64,000 nucleotides of DNA, taken from Epiperipatus broadwayi. Its lineage: Eukaryota > Onychophora > Udeonychophora > Euonychophora > Peripatidae. Position numbers and translations under genes: made by a program. Shown piece after piece: positions 34,930-49,044 of this stretch. The DNA lies in NCBI GenBank assembly GCA_028023455.1, contig JAQFVV010000253.1, forward strand, positions 1,186,469 through 1,250,468, read 5' to 3'. Under the pieces are notes generated by a model. It was not told the DNA's origin, ran no database searches, and saw only the letters and a program-made list of their open reading frames with translations. Every line of letters begins with the position of its first letter. Position 1 is the stretch's first letter.

Positions 34930-35085
34930 AAGTGATTGCTATGTAGTTATATTATTCAAATATTGTAGCTCTGATGAAGACTGCTGGACAGTCAAAACTG
35001 TAAGGAAAATAAAAAAGTTTTTAAAGAAAATTTGTTTGCATTGAAGTGTATATGAAAGAAGTTATTATAAGCAATATATATATAT
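34930..35085 (+). repeat. Shared-tail repeat, copy at 35.0 kb
   Basis: The head GTTATATTATTCAAATATTG is shared with the 26.9-kb copy; the tail from CTGATGAAGACTGCTGG (34974) onward is shared with both that copy and the RTE 3' end. The hammerhead-like core has intact CTGATGA and stem GACTG/CAGTC but AAAA instead of GAAA. A TA tract borders each side. Confidence 0.7.
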
Positions 35086-35481
35086 GAAGATATGCAAAGA
35101 AAGTAAAAGAGAAGAATAGGAGTATATCATTGTAGGCATATGTAATATTTATAGTAAGAGGTTAATTTTCTTCTCTCATTGTTTTTTAAATAATGAATAT
35201 CCTATTTAAATTGGAAGAATGTCAAAAAGTAAAGGGGTATAGAGTCAATGCCCTTTTGAAGTTTGGAGTGGGTACAAGTGCTAACAAGTACTGGAAAAGA
35301 TGGAAATTTCAGTAGAGGAGTAAGGTAATAAGTAGCACAATACAAATCATGATATTGAGCATAAATAATTTTCCATATGATGTTCCAAGTCTGGTCTTAG
35401 TTTATCTCATTGGTTATATTTTATCAATACATATGTCTGTAGTGATGAATGCTGAATGATAAAAGCTTAATCCGATCAAGA

Positions 35482-35670
35482 TCATAAGTCCATTATTTGA
35501 AGATAAGTTGAGCAATCATATTCCTTTTCCTTGGCTAAAATTGGCCCTATAGATATGTGATCTTTATCACTTCCTGCCTTATTCAGATTGGTTTCATTAT
35601 CATTAGATTCACTACCATTAATCTGAAATCCCTGGGCTTGTTTAGGATTTATAATATTTTCAGATTTCAA
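35482..35670 (-). CDS. Unrecognised 62-codon open frame
   Basis: A hydrophilic peptide with balanced composition (NPKQAQGFQINGSESNDNE, then KAGSDKDHISIGPILAKEKE), unlike the F/I/Y/K-biased chance frames around it. The first in-frame start is TTG; no splice site is obvious. It could be a worn exon or retrocopy fragment. No family recognised. Confidence 0.15.
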   Translation of the reverse strand: MKSENIINPKQAQGFQINGSESNDNETNLNKAGSDKDHISIGPILAKEKEYDCSTYLQIMDL

Positions 35671-38600
35671 GAATAATCTTTTTTTTTCTTATTATAAAAC
35701 CAAATTCTGCTGAAAATTTTGATGCACATTAATTTTATTTTCTATAATGTTGTCTATATATTTCTGCAAGATTTGATGCAGCAATAGAATAGTGAATTCT
35801 GGAACCAATGTTCAAGAATTGCAGCTCTTTTATTTTTAGTGCTTGAATTTTTGATGAACTTTAGATAACAAATATTTATTATATATTGTACTGCTTATGA
35901 GAGCACTCCATGTAAGTTACACTTATTCAAAAATAAAAAGCTTTCATAAATAATGCAAAAGTAATAAAATCAATAAGTTGTCTGTAAATAAGTGAAGTAA
36001 AAACAAAGAAAAACATTTTGTTTGAAATAAATAAATTTATAAAAGTCTAAAGAGTTTTTATTATTATTAGTTTAAACAAAAGGCATTTTGCTAAAAGAAA
36101 ATAATCTATAAAAGTTTAAAGAATTTTAAACTTTTGTAAAAACATTATTTATCAGTAAAAGTTACAATTAATTAATTAGAAGAGAGTAGAAAATGTAACT
36201 TAGAAGAGTTAAAAGTTAAAACAGTTTGCTAAAAGTTTAAAAAATAAATCTTTTACATAAAATTAAAAATATCTCTTTTCATTTAAATTAAAGAAAAAAA
36301 AATAAGTCTCTTCCCATTATTTAAAAGAAATAAAAATATATGTCCATAAATAGTGAAAATGTAAATATAAAGAAACATGGTAAAATATATGCATGTTAAT
36401 AAAATAGAATACGAAAGTTGGATATTAAGAAATAAATGAAGGTGTATAAGTTTAAAATGTCTCTCAAAAATATTGCAAATACTCAGAAGTTACATAAAAG
36501 AATGGAATTTGCAATGGCTACTAATTAAAAATGCATAAGCCACCAGATTAATTAATTAAAATCTTATCCAAATGTTAATCAAAAAAAGTGGATGAATAGA
36601 TGGTGGATATAGAAACTAATGACAACAGGTCATCACATAAATAGTCAGTTTTTCAATCAATTGAGTTCAATCATATTCAATCAGTTTTTAATCAATTTCT
36701 CCATGCATCCAGAGTAAGCATTTTTCATAACAATGCAGTGTTAGCAGCTGTCAGAAACATACAGCCAGACTCTAGCCTTAGACCAATGAAACATCAGCAA
36801 CCTGTACAGTAAAAATGATGCCTGCCTAATAACTTGAAACCCACCAGATATATCTAACTGCCTTGAATAATAGTGTCACAAAATAGCAGTCATAGAAACT
36901 TCCACAAAAACCTCAAATCCAACCAGTTGGAAAAATTTACATGAAACAGCAAGAAGTCAACGTCCAAAATCCTATAGGTAATGAATAACTTTTTCTTATT
37001 TCATTTCTGATATTAATGTAGCCATTGCTAATCTTGAAGCCTTCCAGAGTCAGTTAATAAATGAACTCTATAACTGCATAAAATGAACTGTTGATGCGCA
37101 TGTTTTTGAATGCTTGTAATTATTTTAATGCTGAATTATATTGCTAATGTATATCTTATTATAATATGTGCATGCCTGAGGTTATTATAAATCATTGTTT
37201 AATTTAATTAAGATTTTATAAAAGTAGTTTAAAATTTACAATAAGTATTTAGTTAAAATAAATTGTCTTTAAAACTTAATATTTTGTCAGTCAATTCTTT
37301 TACCACTAATTAAAGCAATAATGTACTTTGTTATTCTTTTGAATGAGCTAGTTGGGATTTCTTAGGCAATGAATTAGTCAGCCATCATTCAAAGCATGTT
37401 AGTTCTTGTAATTAACTAGCACCTGGGGTTTACTCTGAAACAAAAAATGTTTTGAATGATAGGTGTTGAATTCTGCAGCCGAGAAGATATGGGTCCTGAA
37501 AACATGGTCTTAGTTATATATATATAAATTGTAACAATAAATAAATATATCACGATTATTAATTATTATAATATGTTTATAATCTGTCATTTGTAACAGT
37601 AAGAAAACTTTGTAACAGCATACAATTTTGTAACAGATCATAATATATATATATATATATAAATATATATATATATTGAGTGATAAAATGATAGTTGCTA
37701 TAATTTAATAACTAAACACTAAACAGGATATATGACGCTAACATATAAATAAAAACATATGCATATCATGTTCTATTTGGGTGTCTATTCATATCTAACT
37801 AAATATAACATTATAGCCCGTTTGCAATTATCACAAACATTAATTCTGTCACGCTAATAATGAAATAAATAAATTATCTCATTTCTCAACACATAAAAAT
37901 AACAAAATGAAAATTAAAACTATTATCATCAAAGATTTAAAATATTTCGATATTGGGGAGTCATTTGAACAATAAAGCATACTGGCCATTGTCATCAGAT
38001 AACAAATATTCAATATAGCAACTGAATAAAAATTACTGTGAATCCCTGGAGTGCATTTCGCTTATCTCCAATACTAGGTTCTTTTAACAAAGAATCCTTT
38101 CTATTCTTCTTTCCAAATATATAAGACCATTCATAGTCATACGCACACACTGGTGCTATTCATGACAACTTATATAACATATTATATAAAGTTAATAAGT
38201 TGGAAAAGGGATGGGATCACTTTTATTCAGTTAGCTGAGGACATGTGTTTTCCACGAGCTCCACTAGATTGTTCTAAATCTAGATAAATATATGTTTAGA
38301 GTGTACTGAGTTCAAACTCATTCGGTACATTTTTATTACACATGACTTGGATGATTAATGAACAAAAAAAAATGACACTCTTATATTTTATCTATGTCAA
38401 TAAAATCATAAGATCCCATTATCACTAAACTTTTTATTTTAAAGACTCTTATAAATATTACTAGCTCATTGGACGTATATTGATGAACAGATGCAAAAAA
38501 AATACTCTTATTAATGGCTTCCAAATAAACATAGTGAAGACCTTTACCTAAGTGGATGGCCATGAAACTATTTACTTAACTTAATTATTTATCATAATAT

Positions 38601-40085
38601 AAAGATGATAATACTGATGATGATTATGATGATATTATCCATGGCTTTATAATGAACTCACAACAATAAATTTATCTTTATAAACTCATAGGCATTTTTT
38701 AAAATCATCCTATGTTAAACGGGGATTTAAACATAACATTCACTAGCATTTATATATGTTTATGGTTATTTACTAAAATTCTTTTATAGTTAAAACTAGG
38801 AGTCAATAATACCAGTGCTGATGACTGATCATCATGCCTCTCCCCACGTGATATTCAACTTTCTATAACCTCTATTTACTATATATATTAATTATGTTAA
38901 ACATTAAATGTAATGATGATGGTGATCATAACTCATGTACCGTACTGTGTTTAAACGGTGTTTTAATCAATAATATAATATCCATCTTTGATGAGGATGA
39001 TCAAAACTCGTGGGCATAACATAATTTTAGCTTTCTATTATTATCCTATAATTATTAAAACTTTGTTATTATCAAGCATAATCCTTAAATACTTAAATGT
39101 AAATCAACATTCTAGCTTACTTAACATTTTGCGGGCTTGCCTAATCTTTGCGAGTGCTGATGATTCTTAATATCTGCGAGCGATGATGATGATCATTTAA
39201 ATGATAGAATCAAGACAAGAAAAATACAACAATATTTTTAATAAGAACTCGGAAACCAATTAAGATACATAATTATATTTTATTAATACTATTCTTCTTT
39301 CTTTCTTTAAAATGAAATTAATAACTGTACAATTGACTCTATTATTATATTAATTAAATATAGAATTAATATAAAATTTTATATACGCATACCCAAATAA
39401 ATTTAATATACAAGTTTATCATTTTGGATATTTTAAAATAAGCTGGCTTAAAATTGATATTAGAAAAAAATATTCTATAAATGCTTACTTAAGACTTTCC
39501 TTATTTATTACATATCATAAAAATAAATTTCATATGTAATGTGTGTGTTTTTCTTTCATTCTGATGTAAGCCTTGCTCTACAATTTCCTATACTTAAACT
39601 AATTATGCATAACCTATTCTTTTGACGTGTTTGTTTAAGCAGTTATACACGCACACATTCAGTAATGTTAACATACATGTTTAAAATGTATACCCCTATA
39701 TGATGGATTCATACATAAATCATATATAAAAATATTATTGCAACCCTGAGTAACAAAATAAATGATATCCAGTCTAATATGCAAAAATAAATAAATAAAT
39801 AAATAAAAACATTATAAAGCATATTCAGCTCGGTTGCTTATTATCACAATCAATAAAGAACAATAAAAAAACATTTTAGTATTACAATATATAATAATAA
39901 ACAAAATAATGAAAATTTAAGTTTGAAGATTTAAACTGTGTTTGTGTTATGTTATGTGATATTCAGAGTAACCATCGATAAACAAGCCCTTAATGTTTCT
40001 GTATCAAAAGAAAAAACATGCTTTGATTCTATAAATTAAAGTTTAGTTTTATTAAGTAAGAATAAAATATTTGTTAATGAAAGTT
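35671..40085. other. AT-rich non-coding DNA
   Basis: No gene recognised. A less AT-rich patch at 36640-36960 may be an old repeat. At 37588-37640 TTTGTAACAG occurs three times at ~20-bp spacing. A TA tract lies at 37646-37675. Confidence 0.4.
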
Positions 40086-40089
40086 CAAA

Positions 40090-40500
40090 GTTATCCAATT
40101 ACTTTCACTTCCCATGATTGTCTCATGTTTGAATTTTCCGACTGCTCACTTAACCTAGCTTCAACTGTCTGGTTGCACCATTTAAAAAAAAAGGAAAAGT
40201 TCTTGCAGATACTTTTAAGATAAACATGAATTAATGGACCTGCCTATTTCCACAATTTTAAAATTATTTATTGTTGATACTTTTGATAACGTTGAATTCG
40301 TTGACTGGCTTGCCTCTACCATTTCAAAAAAAAAAACAGTTCTTGTTGGTACCTTCTAATAAACATGAATTAATTGACTTGCTTGTTGTTTCTACAAATT
40401 TTAAAATTATTTATTGCCAATACTTTTGATAACGATGAATTGGTTGACTGGCTTGTTTCCAATTCTTAAAAAAAAAATCATTGTAGACACTTTAGATGAA
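40090..40500. repeat. Minisatellite, ~139-bp unit (two ~70-bp halves), 2.5-3 copies
   Basis: AAACATGAATTAAT.GAC(C/T) occurs at 40223 and 40362, and each is followed by TTTTAAAATTATTTATTG and ACTTTTGATAACG. Within each unit the second half again starts with GAATT.GTTGACTGGCTTG, so the unit is dimeric. A-runs of varying length end each unit. Confidence 0.6.
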
Positions 40501-42660
40501 TGTGAGGAAAACTTTAAAAAAATTGATTCATAGCTTAATCAAACCTAGTTATAAGGCTTTTATACAATTTCCTTTTTCTTTTCTCTTCTTTCCCCTTCTC
40601 CCTCCATTCAAAGGCAATGAACCCATAATAGGCCAGGAGCCAGAAAAGAAGCATTTCAAATAGCTTGTGTGGTTGGCTTTAAACTCGATCATTCTGTTGG
40701 TTATAAAGGACTTTTGGTATAAGTCCACGGATAGATCAGTGAGTTAACCCATAGATGTCAGATTTCAAGAAGCAGAAGAAGTGGCTTTAGCAAAGCAAAT
40801 TCATTGTATTATACACAGCAAAATATATTAATATTTTATATAATTGTCAATAACTTCTTCCAAGAAATTCAATTTTGTTCCCTTTCTTCATCTTAATATT
40901 GCTGGGAATTATTTATATATATGCACATCTTCATCTAGAGACTTTAAAACAAGAGTCATTTTTTCTCCTTCCTCAATTTTTCAAAAAAGAAAAAAATCAA
41001 TCGCTCACACTCTTTAAAAAAAATGAAAACTGTCCATTTCCTTTAGTTTTCACGAACTCAATCATTACATCTCTGTCTAATAATAATAAACTGATCACCA
41101 CATTTCTTTAATAAAATTGGAAAAAAACTGAGCTTACATCTCTTCTTTCTTAATATTGAAAAAAAAACTGACCCCCTAAATATTGTTTCATTCGTTTATA
41201 TTGCGAATCTTTGATCAAAGAAAAGGACCACCTGGAAATCTTATCTTGAGATAAAGATCAAAGCTTCACAAGTTTGCTGGTCTGTCGCAATAAACAAAAA
41301 CTTAGAATTAATTGTTACATTTATTCTATCCAAGCATCACTTCCCTCTCTAGATATCTACAATCTAGATAATACAAAAACAATAAAGCTTGCAATCTTAG
41401 TCATTAAAGATTTGTGTAAAAATGTTTTATGTTTAAAACATCTATGCTCACATGTGTACATTTTCATATCCTAATCCACTAATCTTGATCACTTTACTTC
41501 ACACTTTCTTTCTGATCTGCTTTATTTAATAAGAATATAGCTAAATAATTTCAACACATTATTTAATGAAAAAAATAATAAATCAATCTATTAAATATCA
41601 CTTCTTATAACCCTATATTTATTATGGTTTATTAATATATCAGCTTTAAACTATTTAATAACAAGAATAATACATGCACATATAAATCTCTATGTAAAAG
41701 GATTTTTTTTAATTAAAGAATATATATATGTGTGTGTGTGTGTGTGTGAAATGAGAACAAATATATATATGTACAATATATATATAGTTTTTTATATAAT
41801 TTCAGCTTGGATACAGGTACTCTTTGGGTACTCTCGTCTCTGCCTAAGGGACTGTGGTGATGCAATAATTAAATTGCACTGGTGCAGATCGGATTTTGTA
41901 TAAAAATAAGACTTATAATTTTGTTTTCGCAAGTTTAGATTTTTTTATTTAAAGAATCAAATCTCATGCTAAATTGAGTTTTTAAATCATTACTTTATGA
42001 TCCCCAAGTGATCTACAACCCCACCTGGTTCAATATATATATATATAGTTACGGTAATATCAGTACAATTCTATGAGTTAATCCAGCCAACATATTGGGC
42101 TAGCTAAAAACTGTAAAAGTATTAATGGGACAGATTATAAGATGATGCCAAAAAGACAGAAACTCTAATAAGTATAAAATAAATCCAGATCAAAAAGAGT
42201 TAAAATGACTAATGCAAGATTTTGATTATTTGATTCCTTAAGTCCCTAATATATCACTACACTCCTAAAAAAAACATATTCTAATAGGAATGCTAGCTCT
42301 TATGGATTTGATAAGATATTTTAAGATAATAGTTTTGACTTTAATGAGCTAAAATGTATCTAGACTAATACTATTTAAACTATATATCAATACATTTCTT
42401 ATTTATTTATATTCCCCAATTATCTAAAATAAGTAAGATTTATAAAATCAAATAATAAGTACTGGTAAATGAAATTGATAAAGCATTAATGATCAAAGGA
42501 AAATCTACATTTACATTCATCTATTTAAGTATACAAAATTTACAAAGTTTCAGAATTTATTCGGGTTTGAAATTATAATGATACACACTCCAATTAAGCT
42601 ATACAAAATATAAAGTTATTGCTAAATTGCAATTTTTAATGATTGGCCTAATTTTCGTTT
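40501..42660. other. AT-rich non-coding DNA
   Basis: No gene recognised. There is a (TG)9 tract at 41731-41748, and a moderately complex patch at 41810-41900 of unknown origin. Confidence 0.4.
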
Positions 42661-43118
42661 GGTCATGTTTCACAATGTAACAATATGACTATTGTATAAA
42701 AGAGAAAAAAACATTAAAGTAACATAAAACACTATTTCCAAGTGCTTTCAACTTGTTTGAGTTTCAAGGCTCAATAAAAATCGTTATACTCTGCTAAGTG
42801 ATACACTCAAACATTTCATTATATCAGCCAGGAATAAACTAATCAGAAAACTGGTTAACTTTGCATTAATAGCACCAGAAGAATTTTTTATAGCATATGA
42901 TTTCTTGATCTTATATCTTTTATCATATGCTTTATACATTAAAACACTAAATTCTCTTGGACAACATACATGTCCAGTAATACTTTGATGACTATAGAAA
43001 GCTGAATAAGCTGTATCATCCTCTTTGTCTTCTTATATGTATATTTATGTTGTTGAATACCATATTTAAGATTTGTCAGACTTTTACCAATATATATTGC
43101 AATACAACCTGGTGGTGG

Positions 43119-43380
43119 TCATATAATAGAATGCACAACATTACTTTTATTGTCTTTGCCCATTATCACCTTAGAATTGTTTGTTAATCTATTAATGTTA
43201 GGCAGAGTCCTCCATGCTAACCTGAAATCTTGGCTCAAAAATTTCATTGTATATTTGTTAATATTAGGAATAAAAGCTAATGATATCCATGGTTTATTAT
43301 TCACAATTAGCACTATTATGTCTTTTATAATGTTTTAATGCAATTGGTAACAATCTTTGCATATTATACATAACTTTTAT
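43119..43380 (-). pseudogene. Penelope-like element: linker region (- copy)
   Basis: The frame 43119-43313 reads WISLAFIPNINKYTMKF, then FRLAWRTLPNINRLTNNSK, matching the PLE linker (F-x-L-x-x-R-T-x-P-N-x-N-R) between reverse transcriptase and GIY-YIG nuclease. Nuclease blocks continue towards 42850 in broken frames (NAxYIG-like residues near 43095). Confidence 0.7.
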
Positions 43381-43394
43381 CAAATCCTGCACAT

Positions 43395-43858
<464 letters not shown>

Positions 43859-44640
43859 AACAAATAAATTGCTTAATACACCACTCACTGCCAGACCCAT
43901 ATAGCAGCCCTTCTCCATTCTATATAATTGATTCCCACATACTACCACAGTATCCTTACTTATCCAATTCATAGTAAAATATATTTTTCCTTGTAGCATA
44001 TCATTAATAATCAGTCGGTCTTATAAATTTGTAATTGATGCATTCCGATCTACTGAACCATATAATTCCACTACATCCAAAGACACCAGCATATATCTCT
44101 CCACTATATCTGCCTTATCAAGCATATCTACACATTCAAATGGTGACTTCAATGTATATTCACCAAATCCAATACAATCCAAAATCCATTGAACTATAAT
44201 CCTTGATAACTTCTAGTAATAAGCTCTTGTACAATCAATCATTAATCTCAATGGGACATTAAGCTTGGGTGCTTTGTATTAAAAAATATTTGTGGAATAA
44301 AGATAGCTGATAGATAAACTTCTATTCTTTATTAGTAAGAAATTCCTTACCGATAATCTTAACGTTCTTTACACAAACTTATCTTTCATCACTTTTATAT
44401 TATAGTCTTCAATTTGTACAAAATTTAATTTCACAATCTGTTGCTGAAGATTACTTTCATATGTACCTTTATCCATTAAAACAAATCTACTCAATTTATC
44501 ATTCTTATAAATAAGTTGGTTATCATTTAAAAATAGTATAACCTCTCTCAATGCCCACTGCTTTCTACGATATTTTACTCACCTGTGGAGCTATATCTTG
44601 AACAATGCTCTCTTTATTAATAACACCATCTTATGCTGCT
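43859..44640 (-). pseudogene. Penelope-like element: N-terminal part and motif A (- copy)
   Basis: In interrupted frames: 44551-44369 reads KLSRFVLMDKGTYESNLQQQ, matching the conserved segment before the PLE reverse transcriptase; about 44190-44040 reads WILDCIGFGEYTLKSPFE and SLDVVELYGSVDRNA, motif A with its aspartate. Frame changes and stops lie between these. This part has no partner in the + copy. Confidence 0.65.
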
Positions 44641-44653
44641 TCTACAACTTCAG

Positions 44654-45759
44654 TATAGAGCAGTGTGTAATGAGGCCCCTATTATTAAAAACTGTGAATA
44701 TGCTGTATTGCAAATATGTGGATGATGTTTTGATATACAAGGAACAGTATGTTATAAACAAATTTATGAGAGTTTGCAAAATCAGAATGGGTTAATATGG
44801 ACCATGGAAAAGGATGGCAATGTAACTATTAAGTATTTAGATTTGCAAATATCATATGTGGATGATAAATTTATATATAAAATGATATTAAAGCATACAG
44901 ATAATAGTCTTTATTCATCTAATGTCTAATGTTCCTGCAACATACAAGTTGACTGATTTCATGGGTTTTTTAATGTACAATCAGTGGCTATGTTCAAATG
45001 AAACATTTTGTAAAGGCAATATAGGTTGTTATATACAGGAATTGATAAAAGGTGGGTATAATAAGCAATGATTGTTATCAATTGTTTTAAAACATTATAA
45101 AAGATATGATACTATTAATGTAATGTGAATAATAAACCATGGATGCCATTAACTTTTATTCCTAATATTAACAAATATATAATGGAAATTTTTAAGCCAA
45201 AATTTCAGGTTGGGATGAAGAACTCTGCCTAATCTTAATAGATTAATAAACAATTCTAAGATGATAACAAGCAAAGAGGATAGAAGTAATGTGATGTATT
45301 CTATTGTATGCCCACAACCAAATTGTAATGCAATATATAGATGAAATTAAGACAAATATTAAATATCGTATTCAACAACATAAATAATATACATATAAGA
45401 AAGCAATGGAGGATGATACAGTTTATTCAACTTTCTATATTTATCAAAGTATTACTGGGCATGTATGTTTTCCATGAGAGTTTAGTGTTTTAATGTATGA
45501 AGCACATAATAAAAAACTTAAGGTTAAGAAATCATATGCTATAAAATATTCTTCTAGTGCTATTAATGCAAAGTTAACCAGTTTTCTGATTAGTTGTTCC
45601 TGGCTGATATAATGAAATGTTCAGATTTATCACTTAGTACAGTGTAATGATTTTATACAACTTTAATAAGAATGCAAATAAGTTAAAAACACTTGGCAAT
45701 AGTGTTTTATATTATTATTTCGCTGTTTTATACAATACTCGTAATGTTATATTGTGAAT
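44654..45759 (+). pseudogene. Penelope-like element: + copy, 5'-truncated
   Basis: Starts just before motif C (YCKYVDDVLIYKEQYV at 44700-44750, catalytic aspartates kept), then in shifting frames GNVTIKYLDLQISY, a worn linker (near 45205-45265) and traces of the GIY-YIG region (45295-45400). Stops and indels are frequent. The 3' untranslated part from about 45590 matches the - copy's outer end. Confidence 0.7.
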
Positions 45760-45999
45760 TATATTTTATAATAACAGAAGTATTGGATTTATTATTTTGT
45801 TCATGTATATATTAAAAACATTTATTCATAATTAAACATATGTATATATGTATAAAATATCATTTTTTTAAGACAATCAACTAATGAAACTTAAAATGGA
45901 ATTGAAAAGTTGATAAAGAGATAAGACACACAATATCTATAATACACATGTGTACTTTAAAATCCAATGTCTGCTGTTCTATCATATATCCATAAGAAA
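45760..45999. other. AT-rich non-coding DNA
   Basis: Nothing recognised. Confidence 0.4.
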
Positions 46000-46175
46000 T
46001 TAATCATCTCGAAACTGCTTAAAATTTCGTTGAATTGAATCACTAATATAATTTTCTTCACCAGTATTTATTATTCCAAAGATATTTTTATTTACAGTTC
46101 CATAAAAAGTTTCAATAATGGAAGTTTCAGAATGGGACACTCTGAAACTGTTATTCCTAAAACTGCAGTATATCT
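46000..46175 (-). CDS. Unrecognised 58-codon open frame, possible terminal exon
   Basis: On the - strand the frame reads YCSFRNNSFRVSHSETSII, then ETFYGTVNKNIFGI and SIQRNFKQFRDD before TAA. Composition is balanced and unlike chance frames nearby. It is preceded by ATACTGCAG, which could be a splice acceptor. No family recognised. Confidence 0.15.
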
Positions 46176-48075
46176 ACATAAATAATCATTAAAATTTTCT
46201 TTACTTCCATTTTGTAAGCAACCCTCCCGCTCTTTTCTTTGAAAAGCAGACTGTTTTCCATAGCAATTTGATATTCTTAATAGTCAATTTTATTTTACAA
46301 TAAATAAATAATTGTAATAATTTTCAATTTTTATAATTATTATTATTATTTCATAATTTATTTTATACACATGTCTTTTACACATTTTATAAGGCATAAT
46401 ACAAAAATGCATATACATTTATCAAAAAGCTATGCGTGAGAACTCTTTAATGAAGGTTACTATATATATACGGAAAAAAATTAATTAGTTTGAATTTTTC
46501 TACAAATGCTTAACAATTCATTTACTTAATGGAAATAGTCTTACATCTAAATATAAGAGAGAGAGTGATATGATTATATTAGACTTGTAGGTTAGAAGCA
46601 CTATATATCTTTAATCAGATTCTTTTTCTTTTGTTTTATTTGAATAATGTATGCATCTAGGTTAAGTTTTTACAAAACTAGGCAGAATAACTTAGCACTA
46701 GAATTATATGAATAAGTATTAACATTTGATTATCAAACGTGATTTGTCCTTACTTGTCCAGAATATAAACTTCAGAATAGCATCATAAAATTTATAGAGC
46801 CCTGCATAATGAAAATGTAATATGTGGGCCATAAGAAAAATAATTAAAATACTAAATGAGAGATAGGATGTTTGGTTGCATACTTTAACGTAAATGGTAT
46901 CATGTAAAATATTAAATGAATTCAGTGTTTTATTTTTTCAAGAAATTTTAAACAAAGTGTATTTGGAAGGTAAAAATAATTTGCTTTATTTGAACAATAT
47001 AATCATTTTAATCGTTTTTGCAGTTTTCGTGTAATACCAGCATGTTTTACTGTTTTCAATTTTTGTTTTATTTCTTTAATCATCAATTATATTATTGTCA
47101 AGATTAGCGAAACTTCATTTTAAAAGTCAATTTCTTAATCTTTTTTTAATTCAAATAATTTAATCAACTGCATATTTTTTTTTATTTTAGAGCTAAACTA
47201 TATAAAACTATAATAGAATTTAGTAAAAAAAAAAATACAATTAATTCATTGGTGACAAGCACAAATTCTAAAGCTACATGTACTTATTGTATTCATCCAA
47301 TCACTTTTTATTATTAAACTGTCATTCTAACAGACAATCGTACAATTATAATTTACTAAATGTAATTTCGAAGAAATTAAAATAATACATATTTAGTTAT
47401 AATTCAAAACATTTTATTAACAATACAAACTTACATTTTTTCCCAAAAATTTCATAAATGTGTATCATATATGAACTACATCCTACCAGATTTGCCTAAA
47501 AATAAAGATAAATTTCAATTTTTAAAATAATTGATAAAAAAGAATGAAGAATATATTTATTAGTAAAAATTTATTATTAATCTTAAATACTACTGTTATA
47601 AGTTATTAAATCTATATGTTAATACTATTTGACAGAATAAGAGCAATTTTTAAAAGCCTCTCCCCTCCTTTTTCTTTCATTCTCTCTCATCTATTATAAA
47701 CTGTATATGTTACAATTATTTTCATAGTAGCAACTTTCTCCATATAGTATTGCCACTTAGTGCAAGCCATAGTAATCCAGTGATGCTAGAAGGTTAGTGC
47801 ATCAACTCCCTATCCAGTGCCTACTCATTTAATATCCCAGACTAGTTTCTAGTTTATGGCTTTCATCAATGAAAAACCTTGGATCTGAGAGCATCAATAC
47901 ATTCCTCCAGTAGCTACCTTTTATCTTTTTAATTAACTATAAAGCTATGAATCCAAACTAAAAACATAATAATGATTTTAATCTAAGTTAATTTTTTGGT
48001 ATTGAACTAGATCTGAGAAAATCACTTTATTTTCTTTAAATCTCAAATTTTAACTCATGTTGCATTTTTCACTAT
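46176..48075. other. AT-rich non-coding DNA
   Basis: No gene recognised; a less AT-rich patch lies at 47730-47930. Confidence 0.4.
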
Positions 48076-48079
48076 GGCA

Positions 48080-48240
48080 ATGGACCTGCCCTTCAAACAG
48101 AAGGGAGAATACCATTGACAGCAGAGTCATCAACAATACCCACGATCAGATTGAGCTATGCAAAGCGTAACATGATCACATTTCCAGACCATGACCCACC
48201 TTGACTGCTGGATTCAAATCCCTGCCATCTAAAGCATTTT
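48080..48240 (-). mobile_element. Possible tRNA-derived SINE
   Basis: On the - strand 48222-48210 reads GGGATTTGAATCC, a B-box-like string, within a GC-richer block of about 160 bp. No A box was found with certainty. Confidence 0.25.
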
Positions 48241-48867
48241 ATATGTTTTAAAAATCAACCTCAGGCACCAGCCAACCATAGTTTATAGTCAGCATGCTTC
48301 AAAAAACAAGCACACAATTCAGTACTTGACATATCCCATGACTAATTCACACTCTGTCTCAGGATTCAGCATCTTTACCTAACACATAAAATAACTTTAC
48401 ACTATTTTACTGGTAATGTAGTGACATGAGAAAGAGAGAAAATAGACAAAATAATATTTAAGAAAATATTAATATTTATTTACACACATATATATTTAAT
48501 ATAATATAAAATAACACAATAAAATTTACATAAGAAAATTTTAAATGATTACTTTAAGCTATAGTTATAATAGTTCGTTAATTAAAGTTAATTTCATTTA
48601 AAATAAAAGAGTCTAGACTGTGATCAGAATATATTTAAAAAGTATCTTTACCTAGGTTTTAATTTGTTTCATTTTCCAACCAGTTGGTCTTTTTTACCAT
48701 CGATGACTTCATGGCTTTCCTTCCATGTTTATGTCAAATAATGAAAAGAGAGCGTATACAGCAGCTTCAACTTTACAATCTTGGCATTGATTCTAGGTAT
48801 TGATTCAGGCAGGATAGTTGATGGCTGAGGGCCTGGGGTATGAAGCCCTGTCAGACACTCTTATGGC
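48241..48867. other. Non-coding DNA
   Basis: No gene recognised. A less AT-rich block at 48680-48860 may belong with the open frame that follows. Confidence 0.35.
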
Positions 48868-49044
48868 TTATGTGTCCTCTTCATTAATATTGGCTTCAGC
48901 AGTAATGAATGGCTGACTATTGCATTTACAGTTTCCAAATATTTGGATCTCTGGTTGTTTTAATTCTGCATTCTGTGTGAACTGATTTACCAATTGAAGA
49001 AGAGACTGAATAGCAATAACACTAATAGAAATTCCAACTGTATA
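48868..49044 (-). CDS. Unrecognised ~58-codon open frame, possible last exon
   Basis: Reads YTVGISISVIAIQSLLQ, LVNQFTQNAELKQPEIQ, then IFGNCKCNSQPFITAEA and NINEEDT before TAA. Composition is balanced, with two close cysteines. No start codon precedes it within the frame. It may be a host exon or a worn element; no family recognised. Confidence 0.18.
   Translation of the reverse strand, partial: YTVGISISVIAIQSLLQLVNQFTQNAELKQPEIQIFGNCKCNSQPFITAEANINEEDT

Noticed and set aside
37588-37640. Three TTTGTAACAG strings, resembling the LTR start TGTAACAG
   Set aside because: Too short, with no further similarity to the LTR.
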